A stretch of 64,000 bases of DNA from JAASSS01 sp021767745 (GTDB lineage: Bacteria; Pseudomonadota; Gammaproteobacteria; UBA5335): positions 1-64,000 of the forward strand of contig JAXHVN010000011.1 in the NCBI GenBank assembly GCA_034189165.1, read 5' to 3'. Every line of letters begins with the position of its first letter. Within the stretch, counting starts at the first letter, position 1. Under the pieces are notes generated by a model. That model made no database searches and had not been told where the DNA came from. It saw only the letters and a list, made by a program, of their open reading frames with translations. Below are positions 33,417-41,757 of the stretch, in pieces. A program made the translations under genes and the position numbers.

Positions 33417-34301
33417 CTAGGCGGCGCGGCGCAGGGCCTCGATGCGTTCTTCGATCGGCGGATGGCTCATGAACAGCCGCTGCAGCCCGGCGCCGACCCG
33501 GCCGTAGATGCCCAGCGTCTGCACCTCCCCCGGCAGATGCGGCGGCTCGCGCGTGCCGCCGAGCGTGGCCAGCGCACTGATCATGGCCTCGCGACCGGCG
33601 AAGCGGGCACCGCCGGCGTCGGCGCGAAACTCCCGCCAGCGCGAGAACCACATCACGATCATCGTCGCCAGGATGCCCAGCAGCACCTGCATCACCAGGC
33701 TGGTGATCAAAAAGCCGGGGCCGACGCCGCGCTCGGTCCGGAACACGACGCGATCCACCACATAGCCGATCACGCGCGAGAGGAAGATCACGAAGGTGTT
33801 GGTCACGCCCTGCAGCAGCGTCATGGTCACCATGTCGCCATTGGCGATGTGTGCCACCTCATGGCCCAGCACCGCATCGACCTCCTGCCGGTCCATGCGC
33901 TGCAGCAGGCCGGTGCTCACCGCCACCAGCGCGGCGTTGCGGTTGGCGCCGGTGGCGAAGGCGTTCGGATCCGGGCTCTCGAAGATGGCCACATCCGGCA
34001 TGCCGATGCCGGCCTTGCGGGCATGCTCGGCCACCGCGTCCAGCAGCCAGGACTCGGTCGGGCCGGATGGCTGCTTGATCACGTGGGCGCCGACGCTGCG
34101 GATCGCCATCGTCTTGGAAAGCAGCAACGAGATGAACGAGCCGGCCATGCCGAAGACGGCCGAGAAGATCAGCAGCCCCGTGATATTCAGGCCCTGCGAC
34201 TGCATCAGGTAGTCGTCGAGCCCGAGCAGGTTGACGACGATGGAGAGCACCAGGATGACGGCGACATTGGTGCCGGCGAACAACAGCAGGCGCATCAGCA
34301 T
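33417..34301 (-). CDS. htpX: Membrane zinc metalloprotease HtpX
   Basis: Heat-shock membrane protease that degrades misfolded membrane proteins. The 294 residues have two N-terminal membrane helices (LLLFAGTNVAVILVLSIVV, and GLLIFSAVFGMAGSFISLLL), the zinc motif HEVAH at 147-151, the family segment DPNAFATGANRN, two more helices and the third-ligand region REFRADAGGA. GGAG lies 9 bases before the first ATG (34301). A sigma32-like promoter is readable upstream, separate from parC. Confidence 0.96.
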   Translation of the reverse strand: MLMRLLLFAGTNVAVILVLSIVVNLLGLDDYLMQSQGLNITGLLIFSAVFGMAGSFISLLLSKTMAIRSVGAHVIKQPSGPTESWLLDAVAEHARKAGIGMPDVAIFESPDPNAFATGANRNAALVAVSTGLLQRMDRQEVDAVLGHEVAHIANGDMVTMTLLQGVTNTFVIFLSRVIGYVVDRVVFRTERGVGPGFLITSLVMQVLLGILATMIVMWFSRWREFRADAGGARFAGREAMISALATLGGTREPPHLPGEVQTLGIYGRVGAGLQRLFMSHPPIEERIEALRRAA

Positions 34302-34334
34302 GTTACGAGTCTCCAGCGGAACGGATCGGGATCA

Positions 34335-34362
34335 AGATGGGGGCGGGAGGCGGGCGATCAAT
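34335..34362 (-). promoter_or_regulatory. Possible heat-shock (sigma32-type) promoter of htpX
   Basis: Minus-strand ATTGAT (34362-34357), 14 bases, CCCCATCT (34342-34335). The -10 is an exact match to the sigma32 CCCCATnT and the -35 keeps the TTGA core. It overlaps the parC stop hairpin. Confidence 0.5.
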
Positions 34363-34368
34363 CGCCCG
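34351..34368 (-). terminator. Hairpin over the parC stop codon
   Basis: A 7-bp stem CGGGCGA/TCGCCCG with a 4-base loop contains the parC TGA. It has no T-run and overlaps the htpX -35, so it may partly separate the two units. Confidence 0.4.
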
Positions 34369-36586
34369 ACAGCACGTGGATGGCGCTCACCCGCTGCCAG
34401 CCACGCGGCAGGCGGCCCGGTGCCCGGCCGGGTTCGCGCCGGTATTCGTGCAGCTTGACCGGCGTCAGCGTCATCTCCCGAACGCCGCACTGCACGCCGA
34501 GGCTGACGCCCGGGGCGAGCGGGACGGCAGCCAGCAGCCGCTCATCGGGCTGCAGCCGCAACAGCCGCCGCCCCCGGCCACGGGCCATCTGCGGCAGGGC
34601 CTCGGCCGAGAGCAGCGCCAGACGGCCGGCGTCACTCACCAGCGCCAGCCATTCGGCCTCGAGCAGCGGCACCGGCGCCAGCAGACGTGCGCCCGGACGC
34701 GGCGAGACGATCTGCTTGCCGCCCCGCTGGCGTGACTGCAGTGCCTCGAGCGGCGTGCGAAAGCCGTAGGCATCGTCGGCCAGCAGGGCGAACTCGGCCG
34801 CCGGCGTGCCGAGCGCCAGACCGACGAAGGCAGTCCCGGACGGTGGCTCCAGCCGCCCGGTCAGCGGCTCGCCGAAGCCGCGCGCCGAGGGCAGGCTGCC
34901 GGCCGGCAGCGAATAGGTGCGTCCGGCGGCATCGAGGATGACCAGCGTCTGCCGACTCTCGCCGCGGGCGGCGTGCAGGAAGTCATCGCCGCTGCGGTAG
35001 GACAGGCGCGCGCCGTCGACCTCATGCCCCTTCGCCGCACGAATCCAGCCACGCCCGGAGAGCACCGCGGTGATCGGCTCGGCCGGCAGCAGCGCGGCCT
35101 CATCCAGCGCCCGCGCCGGCGCCGCGACTGCCAGCGGGCTGCGCCGCGGGTCGCCATGACGCTCGGCATCCGCCGCCAGTTCTTCGCTCACGTGCCGCCG
35201 CAGCGCCGCCGGCTCGGCCAGCAGCGCCTCGAGCGCCGCCGCCTCCTCGGCCAGCGTGCCCTGCTCGTCGCGGATGCGGATTTCCTCCAGCCGCGCCAGT
35301 TGCCGCAGGCGCAGCTCCAGGATCGCCTCCGCCTGCGCGGGTGTCAGCGAGAAGTGCTCGATCAGCGCCGCCTTGGGCTGCTCGGCCTCGCGCACCAGCC
35401 GGATCACCTCGTCCACGTTCAGGTAGGCGACCAGAAGGCCGTCGAGCACATGCAGCCGCTCGCGCACCTGTCCCAACCGGTGTTCCAGCCGGCGCCGTAC
35501 GGTGTCCAGCCGGAACTCCAGCCAGCCCTGCAACAGCGGCCTGAGCCCCTGCACCCGCGGCCGGCCGTCGGCGCCAATCACGTTCAGGTTGACGCGATAG
35601 CTGCGCTCCAGATCGGTGGTGGCGAACAGATGCCCCATCAGCGCCTCGGCATCCACCCGCGGCGAGGCCAGCACCAGTACCAGGCGCACCGGCTCGGCGT
35701 GATCGGACTCATCGCGCAGGTCCTCGAGCATGGGCAGCTTGCGGGCGCGCATCTGCGCGGCGATCTGCTCGAGCACGCGGCTGCTCGGCACCTGATGTGG
35801 CAGGTGATGGATCACGATCTGCTCGCGCTCCTGCCGGTAGCGAGCGCGCAGGCGCAGGCTGCCGCTGCCGGTCTCGTACAGCGTGCGCAGCTCGGCGGCA
35901 GGCGTGACGATCTGCGCGCCGGTCGGGTAATCCGGCCCCGGCAACAGCGCCAGCAGCGACTCGAGCGGCAACGCGGGCTCGGCGAGCAGCGCCTGGCAGG
36001 CCCGGACGACCTCGCCGAGGTTGTGGGGCGGAATGTCGGTGGCCATGCCCACGGCGATGCCGCTGGCGCCGTTCAGCAGCAGGTTGGGCAGGCGCGCCGG
36101 CAGCAGCGTAGGTTCGCGCAGGCTGCCGTCGAAGTTGGCCTGCCAATCGACCGTGCCCTGGCGCACCTCGGCGAGCAGCACCTCGGCATAGGGCGTCAGC
36201 CGCGCCTCGGTGTAGCGCATGGCGGCGAAGGACTTGGGGTCATCCGGTGCACCCCAGTTGCCCTGGCCCTCGATCAGCGGGTAACGGTAGCTGAACGGCT
36301 GCGCCATCAGCACCATCGCCTCGTAGCAGGCGGTATCGCCATGGGGATGGAACTTGCCCAGCACGTCGCCCACGGTGCGGGCGGACTTCTTCGGCTTGGC
36401 ACCGGCGCCGAGGCCAAGCTCGGCCATGGCATAGAGGATGCGCCGCTGCACCGGTTTCAGGCCATCGCCCAGCCGCGGCAGTGCCCGGTCGAGGATGACG
36501 TACATGGCGTAGTCGAGATAGGCCTGCTCGGTGAAGGCACCGACGCCCTGGCGGTCCGGGTAGTCCAGCATCTGCTCTCCGGCCAT
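34358..36586 (-). CDS. parC: DNA topoisomerase IV subunit A
   Basis: Decatenates replicated chromosomes with ParE. The 742 residues have AYLDYAMYVILDRALP, DGLKPVQRRILYAM, KSARTVGDVLGKFHPHGD and the catalytic tyrosine in AAMRYTEARL (Tyr125); the C-terminal part is a shortened beta-pinwheel without the GyrA box, as in ParC. The quinolone-region residue matching E. coli Ser80 is Thr85 here (HPHGDTACYEA), with Glu at the second position. An ATG five codons in has the better ribosome site (GGAGAGCAG), so the start is uncertain by 5 residues. It lies 5 bases after parE. Confidence 0.96.
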   Translation of the reverse strand: MAGEQMLDYPDRQGVGAFTEQAYLDYAMYVILDRALPRLGDGLKPVQRRILYAMAELGLGAGAKPKKSARTVGDVLGKFHPHGDTACYEAMVLMAQPFSYRYPLIEGQGNWGAPDDPKSFAAMRYTEARLTPYAEVLLAEVRQGTVDWQANFDGSLREPTLLPARLPNLLLNGASGIAVGMATDIPPHNLGEVVRACQALLAEPALPLESLLALLPGPDYPTGAQIVTPAAELRTLYETGSGSLRLRARYRQEREQIVIHHLPHQVPSSRVLEQIAAQMRARKLPMLEDLRDESDHAEPVRLVLVLASPRVDAEALMGHLFATTDLERSYRVNLNVIGADGRPRVQGLRPLLQGWLEFRLDTVRRRLEHRLGQVRERLHVLDGLLVAYLNVDEVIRLVREAEQPKAALIEHFSLTPAQAEAILELRLRQLARLEEIRIRDEQGTLAEEAAALEALLAEPAALRRHVSEELAADAERHGDPRRSPLAVAAPARALDEAALLPAEPITAVLSGRGWIRAAKGHEVDGARLSYRSGDDFLHAARGESRQTLVILDAAGRTYSLPAGSLPSARGFGEPLTGRLEPPSGTAFVGLALGTPAAEFALLADDAYGFRTPLEALQSRQRGGKQIVSPRPGARLLAPVPLLEAEWLALVSDAGRLALLSAEALPQMARGRGRRLLRLQPDERLLAAVPLAPGVSLGVQCGVREMTLTPVKLHEYRREPGRAPGRLPRGWQRVSAIHVLSGD

Positions 36587-36591
36587 CGGCC

Positions 36592-38496
36592 TCAGCCCAC
36601 CACGTCGGCGCGGTCGCCCTGGCGTTCGAGCCAGCTGCGCCGGTCGCCGGCGCGCTTGCGGGCCAGCAGCATGTCCAGCGTCGGCTCGGCGGCATTCTCG
36701 GCGAGCGTGAGCTGCACCAGGCGACGGGTATCCGGGTGCAGGGTCGTCTCCCGCAGCTGCGCCGGACTCATCTCGCCCAGACCCTTGAAGCGCGTGAGCT
36801 GGGCACGCTTGCGATCACGGGCGGACAGCTGCGAGAGCAGCCGCTCGCGCTCCACGTCGTCCAGCACATAGTGCACCGCCTCGCCGACGTCGATGCGATA
36901 CAGCGGCGGCATGGCGACGAACACATGGCCGTGCTCGATCAGCGGCCGGAAGTGGCGCAGGAACAGGGCGCAGAGCAGGGTCGCGATGTGCCGGCCGTCG
37001 GAATCGGCATCGGCCAGGATGCAGATCTTGCCGTAGCGCAGGCCGGCCAGCGCCGCCGCGGCCTCCGCCGTGCCCATGCCCGGATCGACACCCAGCGCCA
37101 CGGCGATGTCGTGCACCTCCTGCGAGGCCAACACTTCCGCCGCCGCGACCTCCCAGGTGTTCAGGATCTTGCCCCGCAGCGGCATGATCGCCTGGAACTC
37201 CCGGTCGCGCGCCTGCCGGGCACTGCCGCCGGCCGAGTCTCCCTCCACCAGGAACAGCTCGGCCCGGCGCGGATCGGTGGTCACGCAGTCGGCGAGCTTG
37301 CCCGGCAGGGCCGGCCCGGCCGTCACGCGCTTGCGGGCCACCTTGCGCGCGGCGCGCTGGCGGGACTGCGCCCGCTCGATGGCCAGCGCGGCAATGGCCT
37401 CGCCCTCGGCGGTGTGCTGCAGCAGATAGAGCGCGAAGGCGTCCTTCACCTGGCCGGCGACCTGCGCAGCCGCCTCGCGGGACGCCAGCCGCTCCTTGGT
37501 CTGGCCGGCGAACTGCGGCTCGTGCAGCTGCACCGCCAGCACGTAGGCCAGGCGGTCGAACACGTCCTCCGGCGCCAGACGCAGATTGCGCGGCAGCAGC
37601 CCGCGCACCTCGCAGAACTCGCGCAGCGCCTCCACCAGCCCGGTGCGCAGGCCGTTCACGTGCGTGCCCCCGAGCGGGGTCGGGATGAGGTTGACGTAGC
37701 TCTCGGCCACCGGCTCGTCGCCGCCGGGCAGCCAGCACAGCGCGTATTCCACGGCGCCCGCCTCGCCGCGCTCGCTGCCGGCGAAGGCCGGCACCGGCAC
37801 CGACTCCACCTCGCCGAGCCGCTCGGCGAGATAGGCCGGGAGTCCGCCCTGGTAGCACCACTGCTCGCCGCGCTGCTCGCGCTCCTCGGTCAGGGTGACG
37901 GTCAGGCCCGGACAGAGCACGGCCTTGGCCTTGAGCGCGTGGCGCAGACGGGCAGGCGCGATGCGCGGGCTGTCGAAATACGAGGCCGCCGGCCAGAAGC
38001 GCACGTAGGTGCCGGTACGCCGGCCGGGCGCCGGTCCGGCATCGGCCAGCGGCTCGACGATCTCGCCATGCTCGCAGGCGAGCGTCCAGCGCCGGCCCTC
38101 ACGCAGGATCTCGACCTCCAGTCGCTGCGAGAGCGCGTTGACGACCGAGACGCCGACGCCGTGCAGGCCGCCGCTGAAGCGATAGGTGCCGGTACCGAAC
38201 TTGCCGCCGGCGTGCAGCCGCGTGAGGATCAGCGCCACGCCCGGTACATCCAGTTCGGGATGGCGATCCACCGGCATGCCGCGGCCGTCGTCGCGCACGC
38301 TGATCGAATCGTCCGCGTGCAGCACCACGTCGATCCGGCTGGCATGGCCGGCCAGCGCCTCGTCGACGCTATTGTCGATGACCTCCTGCGCGAGGTGGTT
38401 CGGCCGCGTCGTGTCCGTATACATGCCCGGCCGGCGACGCACCGGCTCCAGGCCGCTGAGGACTTCGATGTCCGCCGCGCTGTAGGCTTGGCTCAT
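36592..38496 (-). CDS. parE: DNA topoisomerase IV subunit B
   Basis: ATPase subunit of topoisomerase IV. The 634 residues have GHKL motifs VIDNSVDEALAG, RDDGRGMPVD and SGGLHGVGVSVVNALS, followed by the transducer and the TOPRIM motif LVEGDSAGGSARQARDREFQ; PLRGKILNTWEV (rather than the GyrB wording) and SQEVHDIAVALG identify ParE. The ATG at 38496 gives MSQAYSAADIEVL. The divergent xseB frame could start inside this gene but a later start is preferred. parE-parC is a single transcript. Confidence 0.97.
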   Translation of the reverse strand: MSQAYSAADIEVLSGLEPVRRRPGMYTDTTRPNHLAQEVIDNSVDEALAGHASRIDVVLHADDSISVRDDGRGMPVDRHPELDVPGVALILTRLHAGGKFGTGTYRFSGGLHGVGVSVVNALSQRLEVEILREGRRWTLACEHGEIVEPLADAGPAPGRRTGTYVRFWPAASYFDSPRIAPARLRHALKAKAVLCPGLTVTLTEEREQRGEQWCYQGGLPAYLAERLGEVESVPVPAFAGSERGEAGAVEYALCWLPGGDEPVAESYVNLIPTPLGGTHVNGLRTGLVEALREFCEVRGLLPRNLRLAPEDVFDRLAYVLAVQLHEPQFAGQTKERLASREAAAQVAGQVKDAFALYLLQHTAEGEAIAALAIERAQSRQRAARKVARKRVTAGPALPGKLADCVTTDPRRAELFLVEGDSAGGSARQARDREFQAIMPLRGKILNTWEVAAAEVLASQEVHDIAVALGVDPGMGTAEAAAALAGLRYGKICILADADSDGRHIATLLCALFLRHFRPLIEHGHVFVAMPPLYRIDVGEAVHYVLDDVERERLLSQLSARDRKRAQLTRFKGLGEMSPAQLRETTLHPDTRRLVQLTLAENAAEPTLDMLLARKRAGDRRSWLERQGDRADVVG

Positions 38497-38635
38497 GGAA
38501 CAGTTGTGCCTCGAAGGCATTCCGGCGACGGCCGCCGCTGCGGCCGCGGGCAGTCTAGCAGCCCCGGACGCTGGCCGGCCTGCGGCCGATGCGGCACCAT
38601 GTACAGGCTCCCCCGACGCGACCGCCGAGACCGCC

Positions 38636-38881
38636 GTGAGTGCACCCGAGGATCTGCCCGATTTCGAAGCGGCCCTGGCCGAGCTGGAACAGCTGGTGAG
38701 CGCGCTCGAGCAGGGCGAGCTGAGCCTGGAACAGTCGCTGGCACAGTTCGAGCGCGGCATCGCGCTGACGCGCCGCTGCCAACAGGCGCTGCAGGCCGCC
38801 GAGCAGAAGGTCGAGCAACTGGTGCGCAACGCGCCGGAGGCCGAAGTCACCGATTACCCCCCGGTCGATTCCTCGGCGTGA
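38636..38881 (+). CDS. xseB: Exodeoxyribonuclease VII small subunit
   Basis: Short partner of XseA. The 81-residue protein has the family core DFEAALAELEQLVSALEQGE, LSLEQSLAQFERGIALTRRCQ and AEQKVEQLV. The GTG at 38636 gives the usual length; the frame continues upstream to an ATG at 38495 but those 47 residues are Ala-rich, non-conserved and would overlap the parE start and its promoter region. The stop overlaps the ispA GTG. xseB-ispA-dxs is the classic order; dxs has an additional promoter. Confidence 0.92.
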   Translation: MSAPEDLPDFEAALAELEQLVSALEQGELSLEQSLAQFERGIALTRRCQQALQAAEQKVEQLVRNAPEAEVTDYPPVDSSA

Positions 38882-39759
38882 CCACGCATCTGGCGCGCTA
38901 TCGCGAGCGCGTGGATGCGGCGCTGGAGCAGGCGCTGCCGGGCGCTGCAACACGTCCCGCGCGGCTGCATGCCGCCATGCGCTATGCCGTGCTCGGAGGC
39001 GGCAAACGCATCCGCCCGGCGCTGTGCTATGCCGCCGCCGAGGCGCTGCAGGTCCCGCTGGCGGCGGTCGATCCGGCCGCCATGGCACTCGAGCTGATCC
39101 ACGCGTACTCGCTGGTGCACGACGACCTGCCGGCGATGGACGACGACGACCTGCGGCGTGGCCAACCCACCTGCCACCGCGCGTTCGACGAGGCCACCGC
39201 GATCCTGGCCGGCGATGCCCTGCAGGCGCTGGCACTGGAGCTGCTCGCCGCGCCGCAGCCGCACTTCCCGGCCGAGGCACAGCTGCGCATGGTGCAGCTG
39301 CTGACCTGCGCCTGCGGTTCGCAGGGCATGGCCGGCGGCCAGGCGCTGGATCTGGCCGCCGAAGGCACGCCGCCCGAGCACATGCCGCTGACCGCGCTGG
39401 AAACCGTGCACCGGCTGAAGACGGGCGCCCTGATCCAGGCCAGCGTGCGGCTGCCCGCCGAGCTCGCCGGAGCTGCGGCCCGGCAGCATCTGGGCGACTT
39501 CGGCGAGCTGCTGGGCCTGGCCTTCCAGATTCAGGACGACATCCTGGACGTGGCCGGCGACACCGCGGTGCTGGGCAAGCGCGCGGGCATGGACCTCGCC
39601 CATCGCAAGGCGACGTATCCCGCGGTGTGCGGTCTGGCCGCCGCCGAGGCCCGTGTGGCCGCGCTGCACGAGCAGGCGCTGGCAGCGCTGACACCGTTCG
39701 GCGCACATGCCGATGCGCTGCGGGCCCTGTGCGGCTGGCTGCTCGAGCGCCGGCACTGA
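38878..39759 (+). CDS. ispA: Farnesyl diphosphate synthase (short-chain polyprenyl synthase)
   Basis: Condenses DMAPP/IPP to geranyl and farnesyl diphosphate. The 293 residues have GGGKRIRP near 40, the first Asp-rich motif HDDLPAMDDDDLRRG, GDALQALALELL, KTGALI and the second motif FQIQDDILD. The family size and the residues before the first DD motif fit a C15 product. The GTG start overlaps the xseB stop as GTGA. The precursor enzyme Dxs follows. Confidence 0.95.
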   Translation: MTTHLARYRERVDAALEQALPGAATRPARLHAAMRYAVLGGGKRIRPALCYAAAEALQVPLAAVDPAAMALELIHAYSLVHDDLPAMDDDDLRRGQPTCHRAFDEATAILAGDALQALALELLAAPQPHFPAEAQLRMVQLLTCACGSQGMAGGQALDLAAEGTPPEHMPLTALETVHRLKTGALIQASVRLPAELAGAAARQHLGDFGELLGLAFQIQDDILDVAGDTAVLGKRAGMDLAHRKATYPAVCGLAAAEARVAALHEQALAALTPFGAHADALRALCGWLLERRH

Positions 39760-39771
39760 GCCACCGGCGTC

Positions 39772-39801
39772 TTGCAGGCGTCCGCGGCGACTGCGGATAA
39801 T
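39772..39801 (+). promoter_or_regulatory. Probable dxs promoter
   Basis: TTGCAG (39772-39777), 18 bases, GATAAT (39796-39801), in the 68-base gap between ispA and dxs. The expected transcript leader is ~20 bases. Confidence 0.45.
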
Positions 39802-39827
39802 GTCAGGTTTCCCGCCCTGACCACACC

Positions 39828-41729
39828 ATGACACGCAGCCGCTATCCCCTGCTGGAAAGCATCGACTCGCCGGCCCAGTTGCGCGCCCTGCCGGCCGGCC
39901 AGCTGCAGCCGCTGGCGGACGAGCTGCGCCGTTACCTGATCGAGACGCTGGCCGAATGTGGCGGTCACTTCGCCGCCAACCTCGGCACCGTGGAGCTGAC
40001 GCTCGCCCTGCACCGGGTGTTCGACACGCCCGAGGACCGCCTGGTCTGGGACGTCGGCCACCAGACCTACCCGCACAAGATCCTCACCGGCCGGCGCGCC
40101 CGCCTCGGCACGATTCGGCGTCACCAGGGGCTGGCGCCGTTCCCCAAGCGCGCCGAGAGCCCGTACGACACCTTCGGCGTCGGGCATTCCAGCACCTCGA
40201 TCAGCGCGGCGCTCGGCATGGCGCTGGCGGCCCAGGCGCAGGGCAGCAATCGACAGGTGGTGGCGGTGATCGGCGATGGCGCGCTCACCGCCGGCATGGC
40301 CTACGAGGCGCTGAACCATGCGGGTCACCTGAAGGCGAACCTGCTGGTGATCCTGAACGACAACGAGATGTCGATCTCGCCGAACGTCGGCGGGCTGAAC
40401 AACTACCTGGCTCGCATCCTCTCCAGCCGGCTGTACTCCAACGTGCGCGAGGGCGGCAAACGCATGCTCGAGCCGGTGCCGCCGGTACGCGAGCTGGCAC
40501 GCCGGGCCGAGGAGCACATGAAAGGCTTCGTCGGCGGCGGCACGCTGTTCGAGGAGATGGGCTTCAACTACATCGGCCCGGTCGACGGTCATGACCTCGA
40601 CGTGCTGGTCGGCACGCTCGGCAACCTGCGCCAGCTCGAGGGCCCGCGCTTCCTGCACATCGTCACCCGCAAGGGCAAGGGTTTCGGCCCGGCGGAGAAG
40701 GATCCGGTCGCCTGGCACGGTGTCACCCGCTTCGATGCCGCCGGCGGCAAGTTGCCGCCCAAACAGGCCGGCGCGCCGGCGAGCTACAGCAAGGTGTTCG
40801 GTGACTGGCTCTGCGAGGCGGCCGAGGCCGACGAGCGCGTGGTCGGCATCACGCCGGCGATGCGCGAGGGCTCGGGCCTGGTGGACTTCGAACGGCGTTT
40901 CCCGGCGCGCTACTTCGACGTCGGCATCGCCGAGCAGCACGCCGTGACGCTGGCTGCCGGCATGGCGGCCGACGGGCTGCGCCCGGTGGTGGCGATCTAC
41001 TCGACCTTTCTGCAGCGCGCCTACGACCAGGCCATTCACGACGTCGCGGTGCAGGACCTGCCGGTGCTGTTCGCGCTGGACCGCGCCGGGCTGGTGGGTG
41101 CCGATGGCGCCACCCACCACGGCGCCTTCGACCTCAGCTTCCTGCGCTGCCTGCCGAACCTCACGCTGATGACGCCGGCCAGCGCACAGGAGGCCCGGCA
41201 AATGCTGTCGCTGGGCCTGGAGCGGGCGCGTCCCGCCGCCGTGCGTTACCCGCGCGGCACCGCACCGGACGAGCCGCAGGCACCGGCGGTCGAGTTCGGC
41301 CGCGGCGTGCTCGAGCGGACCGCCGCCACCCGCCCGGGCCGGCCGCGCATTGCCCTGCTGGCCTTCGGCGCGATGCTGACGGTGGCCCGCGAGGTGGCCG
41401 GGCAGCGGGAGGCGAGCGTGGCGAACATGCGCTTCGTCAAGCCCTTGGACACTGGGCTGATCGATCACCTCGCCGCCGATCACGACCTGCTGGTGACGCT
41501 GGAGGAGAACGCCCTGGCAGGCGGCGCCGGCGGCGCGGTGCTGGAATACCTCGCCGGCGCCGGCGAGGCCACGCGAGTGCTGATGCTGGGGCTGCCCGAT
41601 GCGTTCTCCGAACACGGCAGCCGGGAGGAGCTGCTGGCGGACGTGGGCCTCGATGCCGCCGGTGTGCTCGCCGCGATCGAACGGCGGCTGGCCGGCGCCG
41701 ATCCCGCCGCCGCCCCGGCGGCGGGCTAG
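39828..41729 (+). CDS. dxs: 1-deoxy-D-xylulose-5-phosphate synthase
   Basis: First step of the MEP isoprenoid pathway: pyruvate plus glyceraldehyde 3-phosphate. Transketolase-fold enzyme of 633 residues with LVWDVGHQTYPHKILTGRR, FGVGHSSTSISAALGMA, the thiamine diphosphate motif GDGALTAGMAYEALNHAG followed by LLVILNDNEMSISPNVGG, the second domain with VGIAEQHAVTLAAGMA, and a transketolase C-domain. No good ribosome site precedes the ATG; the start is taken from the family. Converges with aspS across 28 bases. Confidence 0.97.
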   Translation: MTRSRYPLLESIDSPAQLRALPAGQLQPLADELRRYLIETLAECGGHFAANLGTVELTLALHRVFDTPEDRLVWDVGHQTYPHKILTGRRARLGTIRRHQGLAPFPKRAESPYDTFGVGHSSTSISAALGMALAAQAQGSNRQVVAVIGDGALTAGMAYEALNHAGHLKANLLVILNDNEMSISPNVGGLNNYLARILSSRLYSNVREGGKRMLEPVPPVRELARRAEEHMKGFVGGGTLFEEMGFNYIGPVDGHDLDVLVGTLGNLRQLEGPRFLHIVTRKGKGFGPAEKDPVAWHGVTRFDAAGGKLPPKQAGAPASYSKVFGDWLCEAAEADERVVGITPAMREGSGLVDFERRFPARYFDVGIAEQHAVTLAAGMAADGLRPVVAIYSTFLQRAYDQAIHDVAVQDLPVLFALDRAGLVGADGATHHGAFDLSFLRCLPNLTLMTPASAQEARQMLSLGLERARPAAVRYPRGTAPDEPQAPAVEFGRGVLERTAATRPGRPRIALLAFGAMLTVAREVAGQREASVANMRFVKPLDTGLIDHLAADHDLLVTLEENALAGGAGGAVLEYLAGAGEATRVLMLGLPDAFSEHGSREELLADVGLDAAGVLAAIERRLAGADPAAAPAAG

Positions 41730-41757
41730 CCGGCGCCGGGCATCGGCCCGGGACCGA

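Noticed and set aside
38495..38635. Longer xseB start at ATG 38495
   Set aside because: The extra 47 residues are Ala-rich and not part of the family, and they would cover the parE start region.
36736..39759. Very long plus-strand frame running through parE into ispA
   Set aside because: Only the ispA part (from GTG 38878) is real; the rest is antisense to parE.
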